Origin: Calycina herbarum | Taxonomy: Eukaryota > Ascomycota > Leotiomycetes > Helotiales > Pezizellaceae | Direction of reading: 5' to 3' | Assembly: GCA_001414485.1 (NCBI GenBank) | Contig: LLEY01000046.1 | Span: forward strand, 1 to 64,000 | DNA: 64,000 nucleotides | Shown here: one piece after another, positions 13,366 to 25,072 of the stretch | How positions within the stretch are numbered: the stretch's first letter is position 1 | Layout: the number at the start of each line of letters is the position of its first letter | The notes under the pieces: model-generated | Databases searched by the model: none | Told to the model about the DNA's origin: nothing | The model's input: the letters and a program-made list of their open reading frames with translations, nothing else | Translations under genes and position numbers: made by a program

Positions 13366-15242
13366 ACGTAGTATACTAGGACCTCGTGATTATCAGGACC
13401 TTGTGAATTTTTTCCTACCCTACTACTTTAAAATATAATAAAACTACTATAATATATTAAATTAATTAAAACTACTTAGAATCTGATAAACTAGATGTAT
13501 CTACAACTTCTTAACACGTCTACGTATTATAACTAGTTTTTCTATAAGTATTATAACGTTACTAAGTCGTTTATTCTTCATCTTCTCTACCTTCCCTAGA
13601 GCACTTGTTACGTCGAACCTGCTCCTCTGTATTCTTCTAGGCTAATCCGTCCTATATATCCTCTATAGTAAGTGCACCTCCTTCTTAGACACGGGTATTT
13701 TTAGCCCTCTAGCGTTTACTAAGAGCTTTATTTACTGTTCGAAGTATACGGACCTTAGCTAATAAGAGAGTTACCTTATAAGCTAATCGCTCTATACCTT
13801 TTACTAACAAAACGATTGTTTAGAAAATAGGTGTTAGCGAGCTTCCTTAGTAACGAGTAATACGATTCTTAATAAGAGTTGATTACGAAAGAGCTTTAGA
13901 AGGGTTACGAGGAGTCTAGGAGACCTAAGGGGTAGCGTCGGCAGAGGGGGGTCCGGTAGGTATAGGAGTCCGTAACTTGATATTAAGCTTTAAGATTACA
14001 GTCTAGGGTTCTAGAGGTACTAGACCAGCTCTATAGAACCTAGCTTTAGCGTTTTAGGTTATTATTAACTAGTTATAGGCTATATAAAACGTAAGAAAGA
14101 ACTCGACCTTAGTAATATAGTTTATATAAGCCTTAATAAAGGTCTTGATTTAACGCTTATATATGTGTTTAAGAATACTAAAATATCTAACATCGAGTAG
14201 CTAGGTTAGATAAGACGAATAAGGAGGTAGGCAAAGAGTAATAATATTATATAACTTATAATACTCTTAGAATACTACTGATTCATAACTCTTATACCTA
14301 TCTAGAACTAACATTTAATATAGCCCTTTTATATAACCACGAGTATACTTATCGAAGTGTTCTAGCTATTCCAAGCCTATCTTATTATTAGTCTATCTAT
14401 TACTAGTTAGTTTAATAACCTAGTTATTAGGAAGACCGCTCTTAGTATACTAACTAGTAAGGTGATTTTTCTCTTAAACTACTAAGAATAGAGAGATGCT
14501 TAAACCCTCTCTATTAATACAGATAATTACTATAGCCTATTCCCGATTACCTAGCTAGACAGCCTTGCCTCTACCACGTCGATCAGCGCGTATAATAACT
14601 ATTCCAGCGTAGATAATACCTATTATAAAACCAGTCTTATTAAAGTTATAGAAATCGTAGTCTTAGATCCTATATTTCGCCTGTATATTCTCTACTAGTT
14701 AAAACCACGTACTAATTAGCTTAGGATCTTCGTATAAGACTCTTTAGAAATCGTAAACGCGATTAAAACACGTTTTTAGTTCTAGACGTCGTTATATAAA
14801 TCGTTATACCTAGTTCTTTCTAATATATTATCCTCTATATAACTTAAGTATATAATTTACTATATCTTCTATACTACCTAGCCGGGGTACAAATCTTCTC
14901 GTATTTAGATTAAGTATATTTTAAATAATCACCTCCTCTTCTATTATAGTTATTTTATAATTTACTAGCCAGCGTTCGCTAAGAGTAGTTCGACCAGCTA
15001 TTCTATTAGTAAGTGTAGAATAAGAGACTCTATATAGCTTCGTAGCTTTACTACGGTTTATTTGTTTAGATGATCGAATAGCTTCGATAGCTAGGATAAT
15101 TCGAGCTTCTTAGGTTGAGATTCTATTAGGTAGTTGTTGAGAAAACGCGTGTTAAAGTTAGAGGTAGTAGGGTAGGGAAAAAATTCACGAGGTCCTGATA
15201 ATTATAAGGTCCTGATAATTACGAGGTCCTGGTATACCACGT
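13366..15242 (-). mobile_element. Fot1/pogo-type DNA transposon, copy 1, RIP-degraded
   Basis: 1877 bp flanked by TA on both sides (13364-13365, 15243-15244). Inverted termini begin ACGTAGTATACTAGGACC and ACGTGGTATACCAGGACC read inward, followed by repeated GGACCT/AGGTCC subterminal motifs. On the minus strand about 14500-14700 reads as the pogo DDE core (D-F-Y-N-F-N-K-T-G-F, then R-R-G-R-G-K-A-V). The right end carries the N-terminal helix-turn-helix region. It is homologous end to end with 60563-62763. It lies inside the copia element, so it inserted after the copia. RIP stops destroy the ORF. Confidence 0.88.
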
Positions 15243-16310
15243 TACTAGAAGAACTGATTTACTTATCTTTCTTAACTTACTAAGTGATAGTATAATAGTA
15301 TCTCCTTTGTTAATAAATTCCTTAATATTTAGAGGATTCTTATAAGGATTCTTTAGGTGTTATCTTAATTCCTTAGATAGAACTTCTCTCTTAGACTTAA
15401 TCTTCTTAAGTTCCTTATAAGGTACTAGCGTCTTCTCCTTCTCTATTAAGGTGTTATATAAAGCCTATGCTACTCTACTGCTTTCTCTTTTATAAAGATC
15501 TTCTACGTATATACCTCTTAATTAGAGGGTTCTTTAAAGACTGTTAGTATATTAAGTAGATATGATTATCTTAAAGTGTTTAAGGTTCTATTCTTCGAAG
15601 TCTTCTTAAAAAGCCTCTTATAAAGTAGCGTTACATTCCTTTCCTACTTAGTATTCGTTTATATAATCTTATACGTAAGTATTAAGAGTATCGCTGTCTA
15701 CGGTTTCTAAATCAGGCTTCTAATAGCCTTCTTCTGTTCCAGTTCCTTTGGTTACTATAGTGTTGTTAGGTGTTGATAGTAGTATAATCCTAGTACTAAA
15801 CGTAATCGGGATAGGAAAGGTCTAATAATCGTGCTTCCTAGGATGCTTTATAGAATCCCGTTGTAAAAGGTTAGATAGCTTAAACAATAGCTGGTAGTCG
15901 ACTTTCTTAAAGGTTTAGAGTAGTGTTTTAGGTAACTAGATTCCTTCTACTTCTTTTTAGTAAATTAGAGGTGTAGGTGATTTACTTAATAAGTTAATAT
16001 AAGTGAATCTATAAGACTTAGTTTATAAGTGAATATAAAGGAGTTAAAGTAATAAGCGATTCTAAGTCTATAATCTTAATATAAGGTAGATTCGTCTTAA
16101 AGGTTATACGTTATACAAATCCTAGGGTAAAGCGTAGGATAGTATACTTATATAATTAAATCTAAACGAGGTTAGAGGATTATACGTAGTAGTAGGCTAT
16201 AGCGTATAACAGTACTACTCTCAACGTTCAGTTAGCTAAAGACACTTAACTATAGTGAGTATAAGTAAGCTTATAACTAAGTGATCTAATCTATACGCGA
16301 CACTGATTAG

Positions 16311-16480
16311 TGTTAGTATAACTTAGTTATAAATCTGTCTAGTTATATATATGTATTGTATTCTCTGTGTCTATTCTAGGTACTCGAAGTACGACTATTT
16401 ATGCTTGTGCTAGCGTGGTACTAGCGTGCTAGTCACGTGGATGGATATGAGTCAGAGGCTCATTCACCTATATAACGACA
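16311..16480 (-). repeat. LTR of the copia element (5' LTR in coding orientation)
   Basis: 170 bp, starts TGTTAGTATAAC and ends ACGACA. Followed by CGTAC, the right target duplication. It shows about ten G-to-A/C-to-T changes relative to 1269-1438, concentrated in the first 50 bases. Confidence 0.9.
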
Positions 16481-16485
16481 CGTAC

Positions 16486-19400
16486 TCGATAAGGGTTTAG
16501 ACAATTCGAGGGTACGGGCATCAACCAAACCTCCCAACCTCCTGAATTAGATGACCGGATGAGATGCAGGACTGCATCCCAATTACTAACCTCCTCAATC
16601 ATCCCCGCCATCTTGTTATTCGAGAGACTGGGAGTTTGGGAGATGGCAGAAACAGCAGCCTCCAGGGAAGTTTATAGCGGACTGCTCTGTATTCTCTATG
16701 CTTTTAGGTTCACTGTCGTACCTCAGATAAAATTCGCCTGATATACGCCGTAGATATCAACGATTATCAAGAGAACAGGTTCTTCAACTCCAAACACAAA
16801 GACACACACACGACCCGTAAGGCGAAAAGAACCCAGCACATGAGAATAAATCAAAGTTTACAGACAAAAAATGCATATGTGAATGGCAGATATCATATTG
16901 TGATCTACTCAGGTCGGCTACGTTCAACCTCAGACAGCTTTCACCATTATCCAAGATGTATACGCAGTACGACATTCCACATATTAAGTCCTGGCGGATC
17001 TCAGATGTAGCCATTGCAACAGTGACCGAATGGATCAGTTGTCAAATCGTCGACGAAAGTCTGGTATACTTGTGAAGGGGTCCGATTCTGCCTAAGTAAC
17101 CGACGACCATGTGCTGTTGAAACCGCCATAAATGGTGGTTCACAACACTCGAAGTGAGTTGAGCGTGAGAGGCTATCTGGAGGCAAAATTAGCTTTTGGT
17201 CACAATTTCAATCGCAAAATATCAAAATAGAAACTCAAAAGAAATATCAGATATAAGCCTTGTCACAGGCATTATCATCAATACCAACGTGTGGTTATGT
17301 TGACCGTCGTGATAAAATTGTTCATCATATTAAGGCAGATTGAGCAGAGTGAAAAGCAAATGTAAATAACGTACCCAGATATGGTCTCGGTCATGATCGA
17401 GCAACTGGATGATGTAGAGCAAATGATGGAAACCTATTGAATATCGAGTCAGCGATTGGCCGACACAGAACAACTTCACGCTACAAGTTATCGAAGCACT
17501 TTCAGTCAAAACATGCTCGTCATCACCCGAAGGCTTGGACATATGCTTGTCATTGTAGGTCAAGATCATCATTATGCTCGAGATCTGCAGTGGGGGTGGG
17601 AGTCAAAGGCAGATGTTCTTACCATTTGGTAGCCAAACCCGCCAACTATTTTCGGGTCACCGATGGCAATGTTCGAGCCCGAATTGAGCTTCCTGGGCGT
17701 TCTTCGAAACGAGGCGGAAAAAGTTGTCGTAACTCTCATTGAAGACTGGGCCTAAGATCTACGATGGCGGCCAACATAATCACTGTTGTGCGTAAAACCC
17801 ATGCACCGAGACGAAGATGGTTGTGCCCAATGGCGTTCCGTGGGCTCGACAGCACCAATAGTGGAGAGGTCTGAGGATTCTAAAATCAAGAAATTAGCTC
17901 ATGCTGCTAACAATATCAAAAAGATAAGGATTGTCACAAAGAAATATCAGTTGGCATGAATGGTTTAATTTGTTATGTGTCAACATCGGTTTCCCGGATC
18001 AGACTCGTCATCTAAAATGCTCATCATGAAAATGTGAATGGGATGAAATGAAGAAAGAGTAACATACCAATCAAGCTCGAAGACAGCAAGTATTGAGTTC
18101 TGTAGAACGAATATATGTCAACGATGTTCCCATCAAATCCATGTAGTTCGCACACGCCAGAAGATTGAGGTATGTAATCAGTGGGCGAGGTTTTCTAGGC
18201 CTGCCGCAAAATGGCGTCTCCTTTCACGAACCAGTCCCGTTTTCGAGTACTGTCGGAGCCCAGTGCCGTCTCATCATTTGACATGTTGATGTGTGCAGAG
18301 AAAAGACGAGAAGGGTGGTGGTGCTTCGTACCTTGTGAGGTCATGGCCTGCTGTTTGAATGTGCGAACCTATCATCCAACATCGTTAGTGATTGCCTCCA
18401 AGGTTGATCAGAAACAAAGTGGGAATGGATTGAAGGAGCTCAGAAATAGCCATTTTTTGACTTCAAAGACTTGCGCCTCAGTCGGTAATTTCCAGCGTGC
18501 AAAGCACGAATTGTTCATCAGAGCCGGGGTATGGGAAGGAAAGAAAGTGATGGAGACGTACATTGTGTGTGGGCATAAAGTCGTGTCTCGATATGTGCGT
18601 GGGACATTGTGCCCAAGGCTGCCCTGCAAGTTGACTGTGCTGAAGGCTCAACGCGTCGAGTTGCGGGGCAGCCTTGAGTGTGACCGCGAGGTTTGCATCG
18701 CAGATGGAAGTAGAATCTATGAGCGCCAATTAGCGACTGTTCAAGCAGAGAACGCCTGTGATGGTTGAAATGTGCTCTTGTGTGTCAGACTGACGTATAC
18801 AATAGTTTCATTCCCCTAGTAGAGGGTCAAAGACTCTAGTTTGCGGTTGTATGTTTGTCATCATATTGAGGGATGGAAAGAAAAAAAGCTGATCGCATAC
18901 CTGACAAGAGAATGGTAGAATTGAATTGATTGATCGAACTGCGCGAGGCAGTGATCTGGAGTTGGTTGTTCACATTGTTGGTGGGAAGTTGTTGTTGAAC
19001 TGGTGAGCAATGAGCAAGAAGAAGCTTGAGCTCGAAATTTTCTCGAAGTGGGATGCGACTAGCGCCGCGCTAGACCACGATTGCCTTAGCTCGAAGTTAG
19101 CGTCAAGTCACGAGAAGTACCACGTGACTCGGGAGAGATATCGGCGACCAGGCCGGAGAGTTGGGAAAGTTCCCGAGGTCAATCCCTCAAATGAAAATCT
19201 TCCATTTCGATTAACATGCAGAAGAAAGCTTGAACAACACCCGACATTCCCCGCAGCCGGAGGCGGCTATGTTTTTATACCTATCTTCGACCTTGTTCTG
19301 ATTAGAGAGCGTGTCTTTCCTTTGCCGGAAAATCCTCGTTCCTGCTGTTGCACCCCGCCGTGTCCGCCCTTTCTTAGCCCATTCCTCCGTAGCTTGATAG
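16486..19400. other. 2.9 kb of normal-composition DNA without a recognisable gene
   Basis: Base composition returns to normal immediately right of the copia duplication. Several 60-185-codon frames exist on both strands (for example 18211-18768 plus, and 17330-17572, 16784-17014 and 18478-18729 minus). None shows a motif I recognise, and none joins its neighbours through convincing splice sites. The minus strand has scattered donor/acceptor-like signals between 17.2 and 18.7 kb, so a small multi-exon or decayed minus-strand gene cannot be excluded. Confidence 0.4.
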
Positions 19401-19401
19401 C

Positions 19402-19426
19402 GCGGGGCCACTATGCCGATGCGGGG
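19402..19426 (+). promoter_or_regulatory. Tandem CreA/Mig1-type GCGGGG sites upstream of FBP1
   Basis: GCGGGG occurs at 19402-19407 and again at 19421-19426, about 400 bp before the FBP1 start. Both fit SYGGRG, the consensus of the fungal carbon catabolite repressor CreA. Pairs of such sites are typical of functional CreA targets, and gluconeogenic FBP1 is a classic glucose-repressed gene. The regulatory role is inference. Confidence 0.4.
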
Positions 19427-19809
19427 TGCTCTGAACAGTCCAGAGCATGTGCTGAAAAAGCCATGAAGAAGCAAAAGAGCTCCCGGCGGTAAGGAGATAC
19501 TCATGCTCATACAAATACAAATAGCAGGGTGACGAAGCATCGTGTGATTATTCTCCCCCTTTTCTAGAGAAGTCCATCATTTCCTTCTTACCAATTCTCG
19601 AGTTCCCGTTAGCAAATCCCTCCCGCTTCTCCCATTCCTGGCTTGTCTCGTGCTTCGTGGAGCTTCAAATCCAACCACTCAATACATTGCCGTTTCCGTC
19701 CGCCTTAACCCGAGGTCCACACATACGTCAATTGCTCTAGCTGCTCTCCTCTACTTGACCACACAGTTCTTCCTGAGCAACTCAATCATTATACTGCACA
19801 AACTTCAAG

Positions 19810-20946
19810 ATGGCTTCAAACGCAAACATGGACTCTGCGGAGAAGATCAATGTTGACATTGTCACCCTGACTCGTTTCCTCACAGAAGAGCAGGCCAAAC
19901 ACAAAGAAGCAACTGGAGATTTCACGTTTGCTCCCCTTAAACCCCTCATTTATTTTGCACAACTAACAATATACCCAGTTTACTCTGCCACGCTCTCCAA
20001 TTCTCCTTCAAATCCATCGCATACTATATCCGACGTGCAACCCTCATCAACCTCACCGGTCTCGCAGGCTCAAGCAACACCACAGGCGACGACCAAAAGA
20101 AACTCGACGTAATCGGAAATGACCTCTTCATCGCCGCCATGCGTTCCTCCGGGAAATGCGCAGTCCTCGTCTCCGAGGAGGAGGAAGAAGCAATTTTCTT
20201 CCCCGAACACAAGAATGCTCGTTACGCAGTAGCATGCGATCCCATTGACGGATCCTCGAATTTGGACGCCGGTGTTTCCGTTGGCACAATTTTCGGAATT
20301 CATAAGTTGGAAGAGGGATCAAAGGGCACAAAAGAGGATCTGCTGAAGCCGGGAACGGAGTTGATTGCAGCGGGTTTTACTATGTATGGTGCCTCTGCAC
20401 AATTGGTTATTACTATGAAGGGCGGTACTGTCAATGGTTTTACGATGGATAATGCGCTTGGAGAATTTATTCTTACGCATCCGGATATGAAGATTCCAAA
20501 GTCGAGATCGATTTACTCTGTTAACGAGGGAAATTCGTTATATTGGGAAGATCCGGTGAAGAATTATTTCAATTCTTTGAAGTTCCCAGCTGAGGAAGGG
20601 GGTAAACCATACTCGGCGAGATACATCGGAAGTATGGTTGCTGATGCATACCGAACATTATTGTATGGAGGTATCTTTGCGTATCCCGCAGACAAGAAGA
20701 GTCCCAAGGGCAAACTTCGTATCCTCTACGAGTGTGCGCCAATGGCCATGGTTTTTGAGAATGGTAAGTGAACTTCCGTTACGGCCTCCTTCAAGAACTA
20801 ACTCTTATGTTTTAGCTGGTGGCCAAGCACTCAACAGTAAGATGGATCGAATGATGGAAGTTGTACCTGATGGAATTCATGACAGGTCAGGTATCTTCAT
20901 GGGTAGTTATGATGAGATTGAGAAGGTCAAGAAGTTCCACAAGTGA
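19810..20946 (+). CDS. FBP1: Fructose-1,6-bisphosphatase
   Basis: Hydrolyses fructose 1,6-bisphosphate to fructose 6-phosphate, the cytosolic committing step of gluconeogenesis. Three exons, 19810-19925, 19979-20763 and 20816-20946, join in frame to 343 residues, normal for the family. Introns are 53 and 52 nt with GT..AG ends and CTAAC-type branch sites. The metal-binding signature D-P-I-D-G-S-S-N-L-D starts near residue 126. The substrate-binding Y-S-A-R-Y-I-G-S-M-V-A-D block and the C-terminal G-G-x-A-L-N block are present. The chosen start gives the expected N-terminus, ending in T-L-T-R-F-L before intron 1. Tandem CreA-like motifs lie upstream. The neighbour on the right is a broken transporter, so no functional cluster is suggested. 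Confidence 0.97.
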
Positions 20947-21608
20947 GCGGACTGAGATATAATTGAACAAATGAATTGGTTTATGAATCTTGTTTTCTCT
21001 GCATGACATGGCGCAACACGGAATGGATGATATCAATATTGACTATAGATGGAATGAAAGAATGGATAGTGGTCTGCTTCATTCAACTGCTTTTTCTTCT
21101 TGCCGTTAGATTTATCTGTTTGACCCACCCCCTTTTTCGTCGTCAACTCATATCCTGAGGTTTTTTCTTGGGTAGGTGATGTGAGAGTCCCTGTCATCGT
21201 TCTTCGTACACCTAAGAAAATATATTATTCTAAAAGTTTAGATTAATAAAATAAAATCAATAAACTCACAAGAAGAGTTCACTTAATGGATTTCTATTGA
21301 TTCCAATCATCACATGCTATTCCGTTGTTTAAATTAATTGTTCTTGGCGCTCTAAAATAATGTCCTTTGATCATATATTGTTCAGGTGTACGAGGAACTT
21401 TGGTAGGGACTAGACCATATCCCACGCTCAACCCCGCCCTCACACTACCTCCCACCCCTCCCCTCAATAACAACCAAACTCCCCTCACTTTCCTTCTCCT
21501 CCTCATTCTCACTAAATACATCTTTAACACCCTCTCATCTCTCCCACAAACTCTTACAAAGCAGAAAGAAACTCACGCATCACATCTCTGCAACCAAACA
21601 GCCACCCG
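20947..21608. other. FBP1 3' flank and transporter 3' flank
   Basis: AT-rich 3' untranslated sequence to about 21290. A pyrimidine-rich plus strand follows (21410-21550), whose complement can be read as a charged tail but is not in frame with the transporter. No gene seen. Confidence 0.4.
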
Positions 21609-23058
21609 TCAAAGGGCGTCGGACGTCCAGCCGTAGGAGAGTGTTGTGACGATTGTGGTGGCGTTTATTACTGTAGGGTATGTATTGATTTGAGGGACCG
21701 AGTACCGTTTTAAACTCTTCAACCACAAGTTCATGTAGCCCCCGATAATCTCGCTGCAGATGAAGAATCTGGAAGTGGCTATAGTTAAGTATCCGAAATG
21801 TGATATGGACGGGGAAATGGGGGGGGGGAAGGGAGGACAAACGTGTAGTAAGCAGTATAAACCCAGAAATGCCATTTTCCCAGCACTCGCTTAATCCCAC
21901 CCCAAGTCACTGGCTCATCTTCTCCTCGTCCTGCATCAACCATTCTCTGGCGTGCGCGAGTCACTTCCTCGCGTTTCAACCAGTGGACTCTGGTATTTGA
22001 GGGGAGATCTGGGAGTGCGTAGTATGCTAATAACCTAATATTAGCACATCCTCTCCTTTCTCGCGATCGCAAACATACCCCACAAAGCCATAGGCAAAGT
22101 AATCACCCCATCGAAAATAAAAAGCCATCTCCACCCCGCCAATCCCCCCGTCCCGTTCATACCGGTATACAACGCAGCTTGTAAATACCCGCTGAACATC
22201 GAGCCTACGAATGCACTGGCGAAGAAAATGGATGCTCGTTTTGTGTACCAGCCGCCAAGGATGGTGTGGACGGCGGGGTAGAAGGTTCCTTCTGCTAGAC
22301 CGACTAGGAAACGGCAGATGTATCTAGGTTTGGGATTTGGGGGTTAATTCATTGGTTGAAGAGTCGTTGAATATATCTTGGAGGTACGAGAAGAGTATTT
22401 TGAAATGAGTGGAATAGGAGGGAATAGGAAAACGGGTCTGGAAGATCGGACTTACAGATGATGTGGTGTTTTTACCGCTGCGGTTGCGAATGTTATGATT
22501 ACCCAAATCAATTCCCAAGTCGGACACCATATTGAGGGTCGAATTTTGGTGCCCGAAACCTTGTTAGTATGTCGCTCGCTGCGAGGAGAAATTTGGGGGG
22601 AATGGGGAGAAAGAAGAGATTTACAAATTAATTGCGACGGAATTTGACTAATAACATAACCGATAGTCCACATGGTTGTAAAAGTCTGGTACTCGTTTCC
22701 CACAACATTGAGGTCTTCTTTCATTCCTGAGACATAGGCGTTGGAGAGATTGTTGGAATTGAGGTTTTTGGAGAAGTAGGTGAAGCCTGCCCATGTTCTG
22801 TAAATAGTCAAATGAGTGTAACGCGGACGAAAGTGATGGGAAGTCTTACAAAATGAAAATATCGAGTTTGAAAATAAGTCTTCTCTCTTCTGGTGTTCGG
22901 TCGAGACTATCCCAAAGAATCTCGCGGATACGATGTCGTATGCTCTTTTTGTCATGGTTGGAGGAGAGGGAACTTGGAGATGGCGAGGCGACCTCCAAGA
23001 AGGTACCATTTTCGAGAACTTGTATGGGGTGTATGCATCGGTTAACTATATGGTGCAC
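21609..23058 (-). pseudogene. MFS transporter, Dal5/anion:cation symporter family, C-terminally truncated
   Basis: Exon-like blocks on the minus strand read as a fungal Dal5-type permease. They give a hydrophilic N-terminus with L-D-R-T-P-E-E-R-R, then T-W-A-G-F-T-Y-F-S-K-N-L, the block [47 protein letters not shown], and a final S-Y-G-W-T-S-D-A-L. The reading frame stops right after that block (TGA complement at 21609-21611), where intact relatives continue through several more membrane helices that I cannot find downstream. One junction (about 22545-22635) has no acceptor that keeps frame. These two faults suggest a decayed gene; a missed exon structure is the alternative. Confidence 0.7.
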
Positions 23059-23561
23059 GGGAAGTTTTATTTGAACCTCTTAGAGCTGCTTATTTTATGG
23101 TTCCAGTATATTGTTGAGTTATCTCGTAACGCTAATTTTGTAAAACTTATGCGTCTGCTGAAGACCGTAGTAGTCATGGTTCATCATCTCCTGGCTGGAA
23201 CTTTAGACCAGAGACTTTGTCGTTCTTGTTCTCGGTAGAGTTCGAGAATCGGTCAATATGACTCGAGTTGGCTAGATACAAGCTACTACGATAACAATAG
23301 ATAAGCAATTCAAGAATTCTTGAAAGGTAACGGGAATAAAGCTTAGCTTCAATACGAGCGAGATGAGGGCATTCAGGGTACATAAGGTGTGCTGAATTTC
23401 TCTCCACTTTTCTCGTGATCAACCACCTAATAACTCAAACCCTCAAAACGACTGAGGATACAAGAACATAGATAATACATGAGTTTATACTTCTTCATGT
23501 TCATTTCAAGAAGAGTTCTAAGAATCAAACGGAACGAAAATTTAGCTCAGATTCGCTTAAA
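23059..23561. promoter_or_regulatory. Divergent intergenic region between transporter and dioxygenase
   Basis: About 500 bp shared by two genes pointing away from each other. It must hold both promoters. No specific operator or TATA box stands out. Confidence 0.35.
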
Positions 23562-24771
23562 ATGCCTTCAGACCTTCCCCCTTACGTGTACCCGAAACAA
23601 ACAAATGAAAAGTGTACGTAAATTAAGATACCCAGTCAACGCTAGAAATAATTTAAATTAACCTCAAACAGTAGAATGGGCCGACCTGGAAGCTCTTGAT
23701 ATATCCAAGCTCTCGGATCCCGCTGGAAAACGCGAACTAGCAGCCCAACTTTTGAGTTTCATCGACAAAAATGGTAGTTTGAAGTTCTCTCCCTCTTAGA
23801 CATCATCTACTAATTCCCATCAGGATTCTTTTACGTCAAGGGACACGGACTTTCAGAAGAAGATGTAACTCGTCAATACGCCATCGCCCAATCATTCTTC
23901 GACCTCCCCCTAGAAGAAAAGACAAAATACCTAGCCAACACGGCCGCCGGCGACTTCCGAGGATACAAAGCCAAAGTGACTGGCGAGCTTGAAGGACGAG
24001 ACAATGATGAACGATACAACATCCCAAAATTCACACCTGAACACGAACGTCCACATCCAGAACTGATTTTAGAACATTACGAGGAGATTAAGAAATTCTC
24101 CCTTCATATACATGACAATATATTGCTTCCGCTTCTACGTCTTTTCGCTTTCGTGTTGGAGCTGGAGGATGAAGAGTATTTTGTGCAAAGACATCGATAT
24201 GAAGCTCCTGGACTGGAGTATTTAAGATATATGAAGTATCACCCTAGTGAGAATAAGCTTTGGGCTATTGGACATACGGATTACAATACACTTACGTTTT
24301 TATTTCATCAACCAGTTGCTGGGCTGCAAGTACAGACAAAAGATGGTTGGAGATATGGTATGCATCTCCCCCACTCACTAACCAAAAAAGACACACTAAC
24401 ACTTCAAAGCACGTTCCAACCCGGGACAAATAATAGTAAACGTAGCCGACGCCCTAGAATTTCTTTCCGCCGGCTATCTCAAGTCAACAGTCCATCGAGT
24501 AGTTCAACCCCCAGCAGACCAAAGAGATAAAGCTCGCTTAAGCTTGATATACTTTGCACGACCGGAGGCTGATACGAAACTTGAACCGGTTCGAAGTCCA
24601 CTGCTTGAGAGACTAGGCCTGCAAAACAAGAGTGATGTGAATTTAGGGAGTGTTACTGCTGAAGAGTGGGCGAGAGCGAGAATTGCTAAGGATCATCGCT
24701 TTAGAGCAGGTCTGGTGAAAGAGAGGGAGACTGAGATCATTGCTGGTGTTAATCAACAGTATTATGATTGA
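23562..24771 (+). CDS. 2-oxoglutarate/Fe(II)-dependent dioxygenase (isopenicillin N synthase-like)
   Basis: Four exons, 23562-23613, 23672-23773, 23824-24357 and 24410-24771, join to 349 residues with 50-58-nt introns. The N-terminal non-haem dioxygenase domain contains G-F-F-Y-V-K-G-H-G near residue 52. The catalytic facial triad is visible as H202-x-D204 in G-H-T-D-Y-N and H258 in S-T-V-H-R-V-V. The 2-oxoglutarate-binding R-x-S is R272-L-S274. Family members oxidise small molecules such as alkaloids, gibberellins and beta-lactam precursors; the substrate cannot be read from the sequence. It is divergent from the broken transporter, and no biosynthetic genes flank it. Confidence 0.92.
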
Positions 24772-25072
24772 GAATTTGTGAATGGGATAGTGTAATTCAA
24801 GTTGTTAAAGTTTAGTGACGTCGAACTTGATGCATTCTAATAATTCTCACACCCGAGCCACCGTTTCCAAAAGCCAGCCAAATGAATCCCGTTGTTTGAA
24901 GCAGTCGGTGCAGTGTTGGTGAAAAGAGGAGTGATGAAATATAAAACCTGGGTATATTTATGTGGGTAGAACTGGTCCACCAGATGGGAAAACATTACTC
25001 TGCGCTTGTACAGACGATTAAATAACAAGCTGTATTCGATATGTTAAAGAGAACCGTCAGAGCAATATTTAA
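24772..25072. other. Convergent intergenic region
   Basis: Short 3' flank between the dioxygenase (plus) and the orphan gene (minus). Nothing else seen. Confidence 0.4.

Larger units (their letters stand above)
1269..16480 (-). mobile_element. Ty1/copia LTR retrotransposon, RIP-degraded and split by two later insertions
   Basis: Two 170-bp LTRs (1269-1438 and 16311-16480) are flanked by an identical 5-bp target duplication, CGTAC (1264-1268 and 16481-16485). The internal region reads on the minus strand: gag side near 16 kb, pol toward 1.5 kb. At about 1680-2120 the complement reads as a copia RNase H domain (A-E-L-Y, Y-T-D-S-K, L-G-T-T, then E-K-R), with stop codons where RIP would create them. 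A Ty3/gypsy element (2977-10086) and a Fot1 element (13366-15242) sit inside it. Removing them leaves about 6.2 kb, a reasonable copia length. No intact ORF survives. Confidence 0.88.

Noticed and set aside
18211..18768. 185-codon plus-strand frame
   Set aside because: No motif, no promoter or terminator context, and overlapping frames on the other strand of similar quality; kept only as unassigned sequence.
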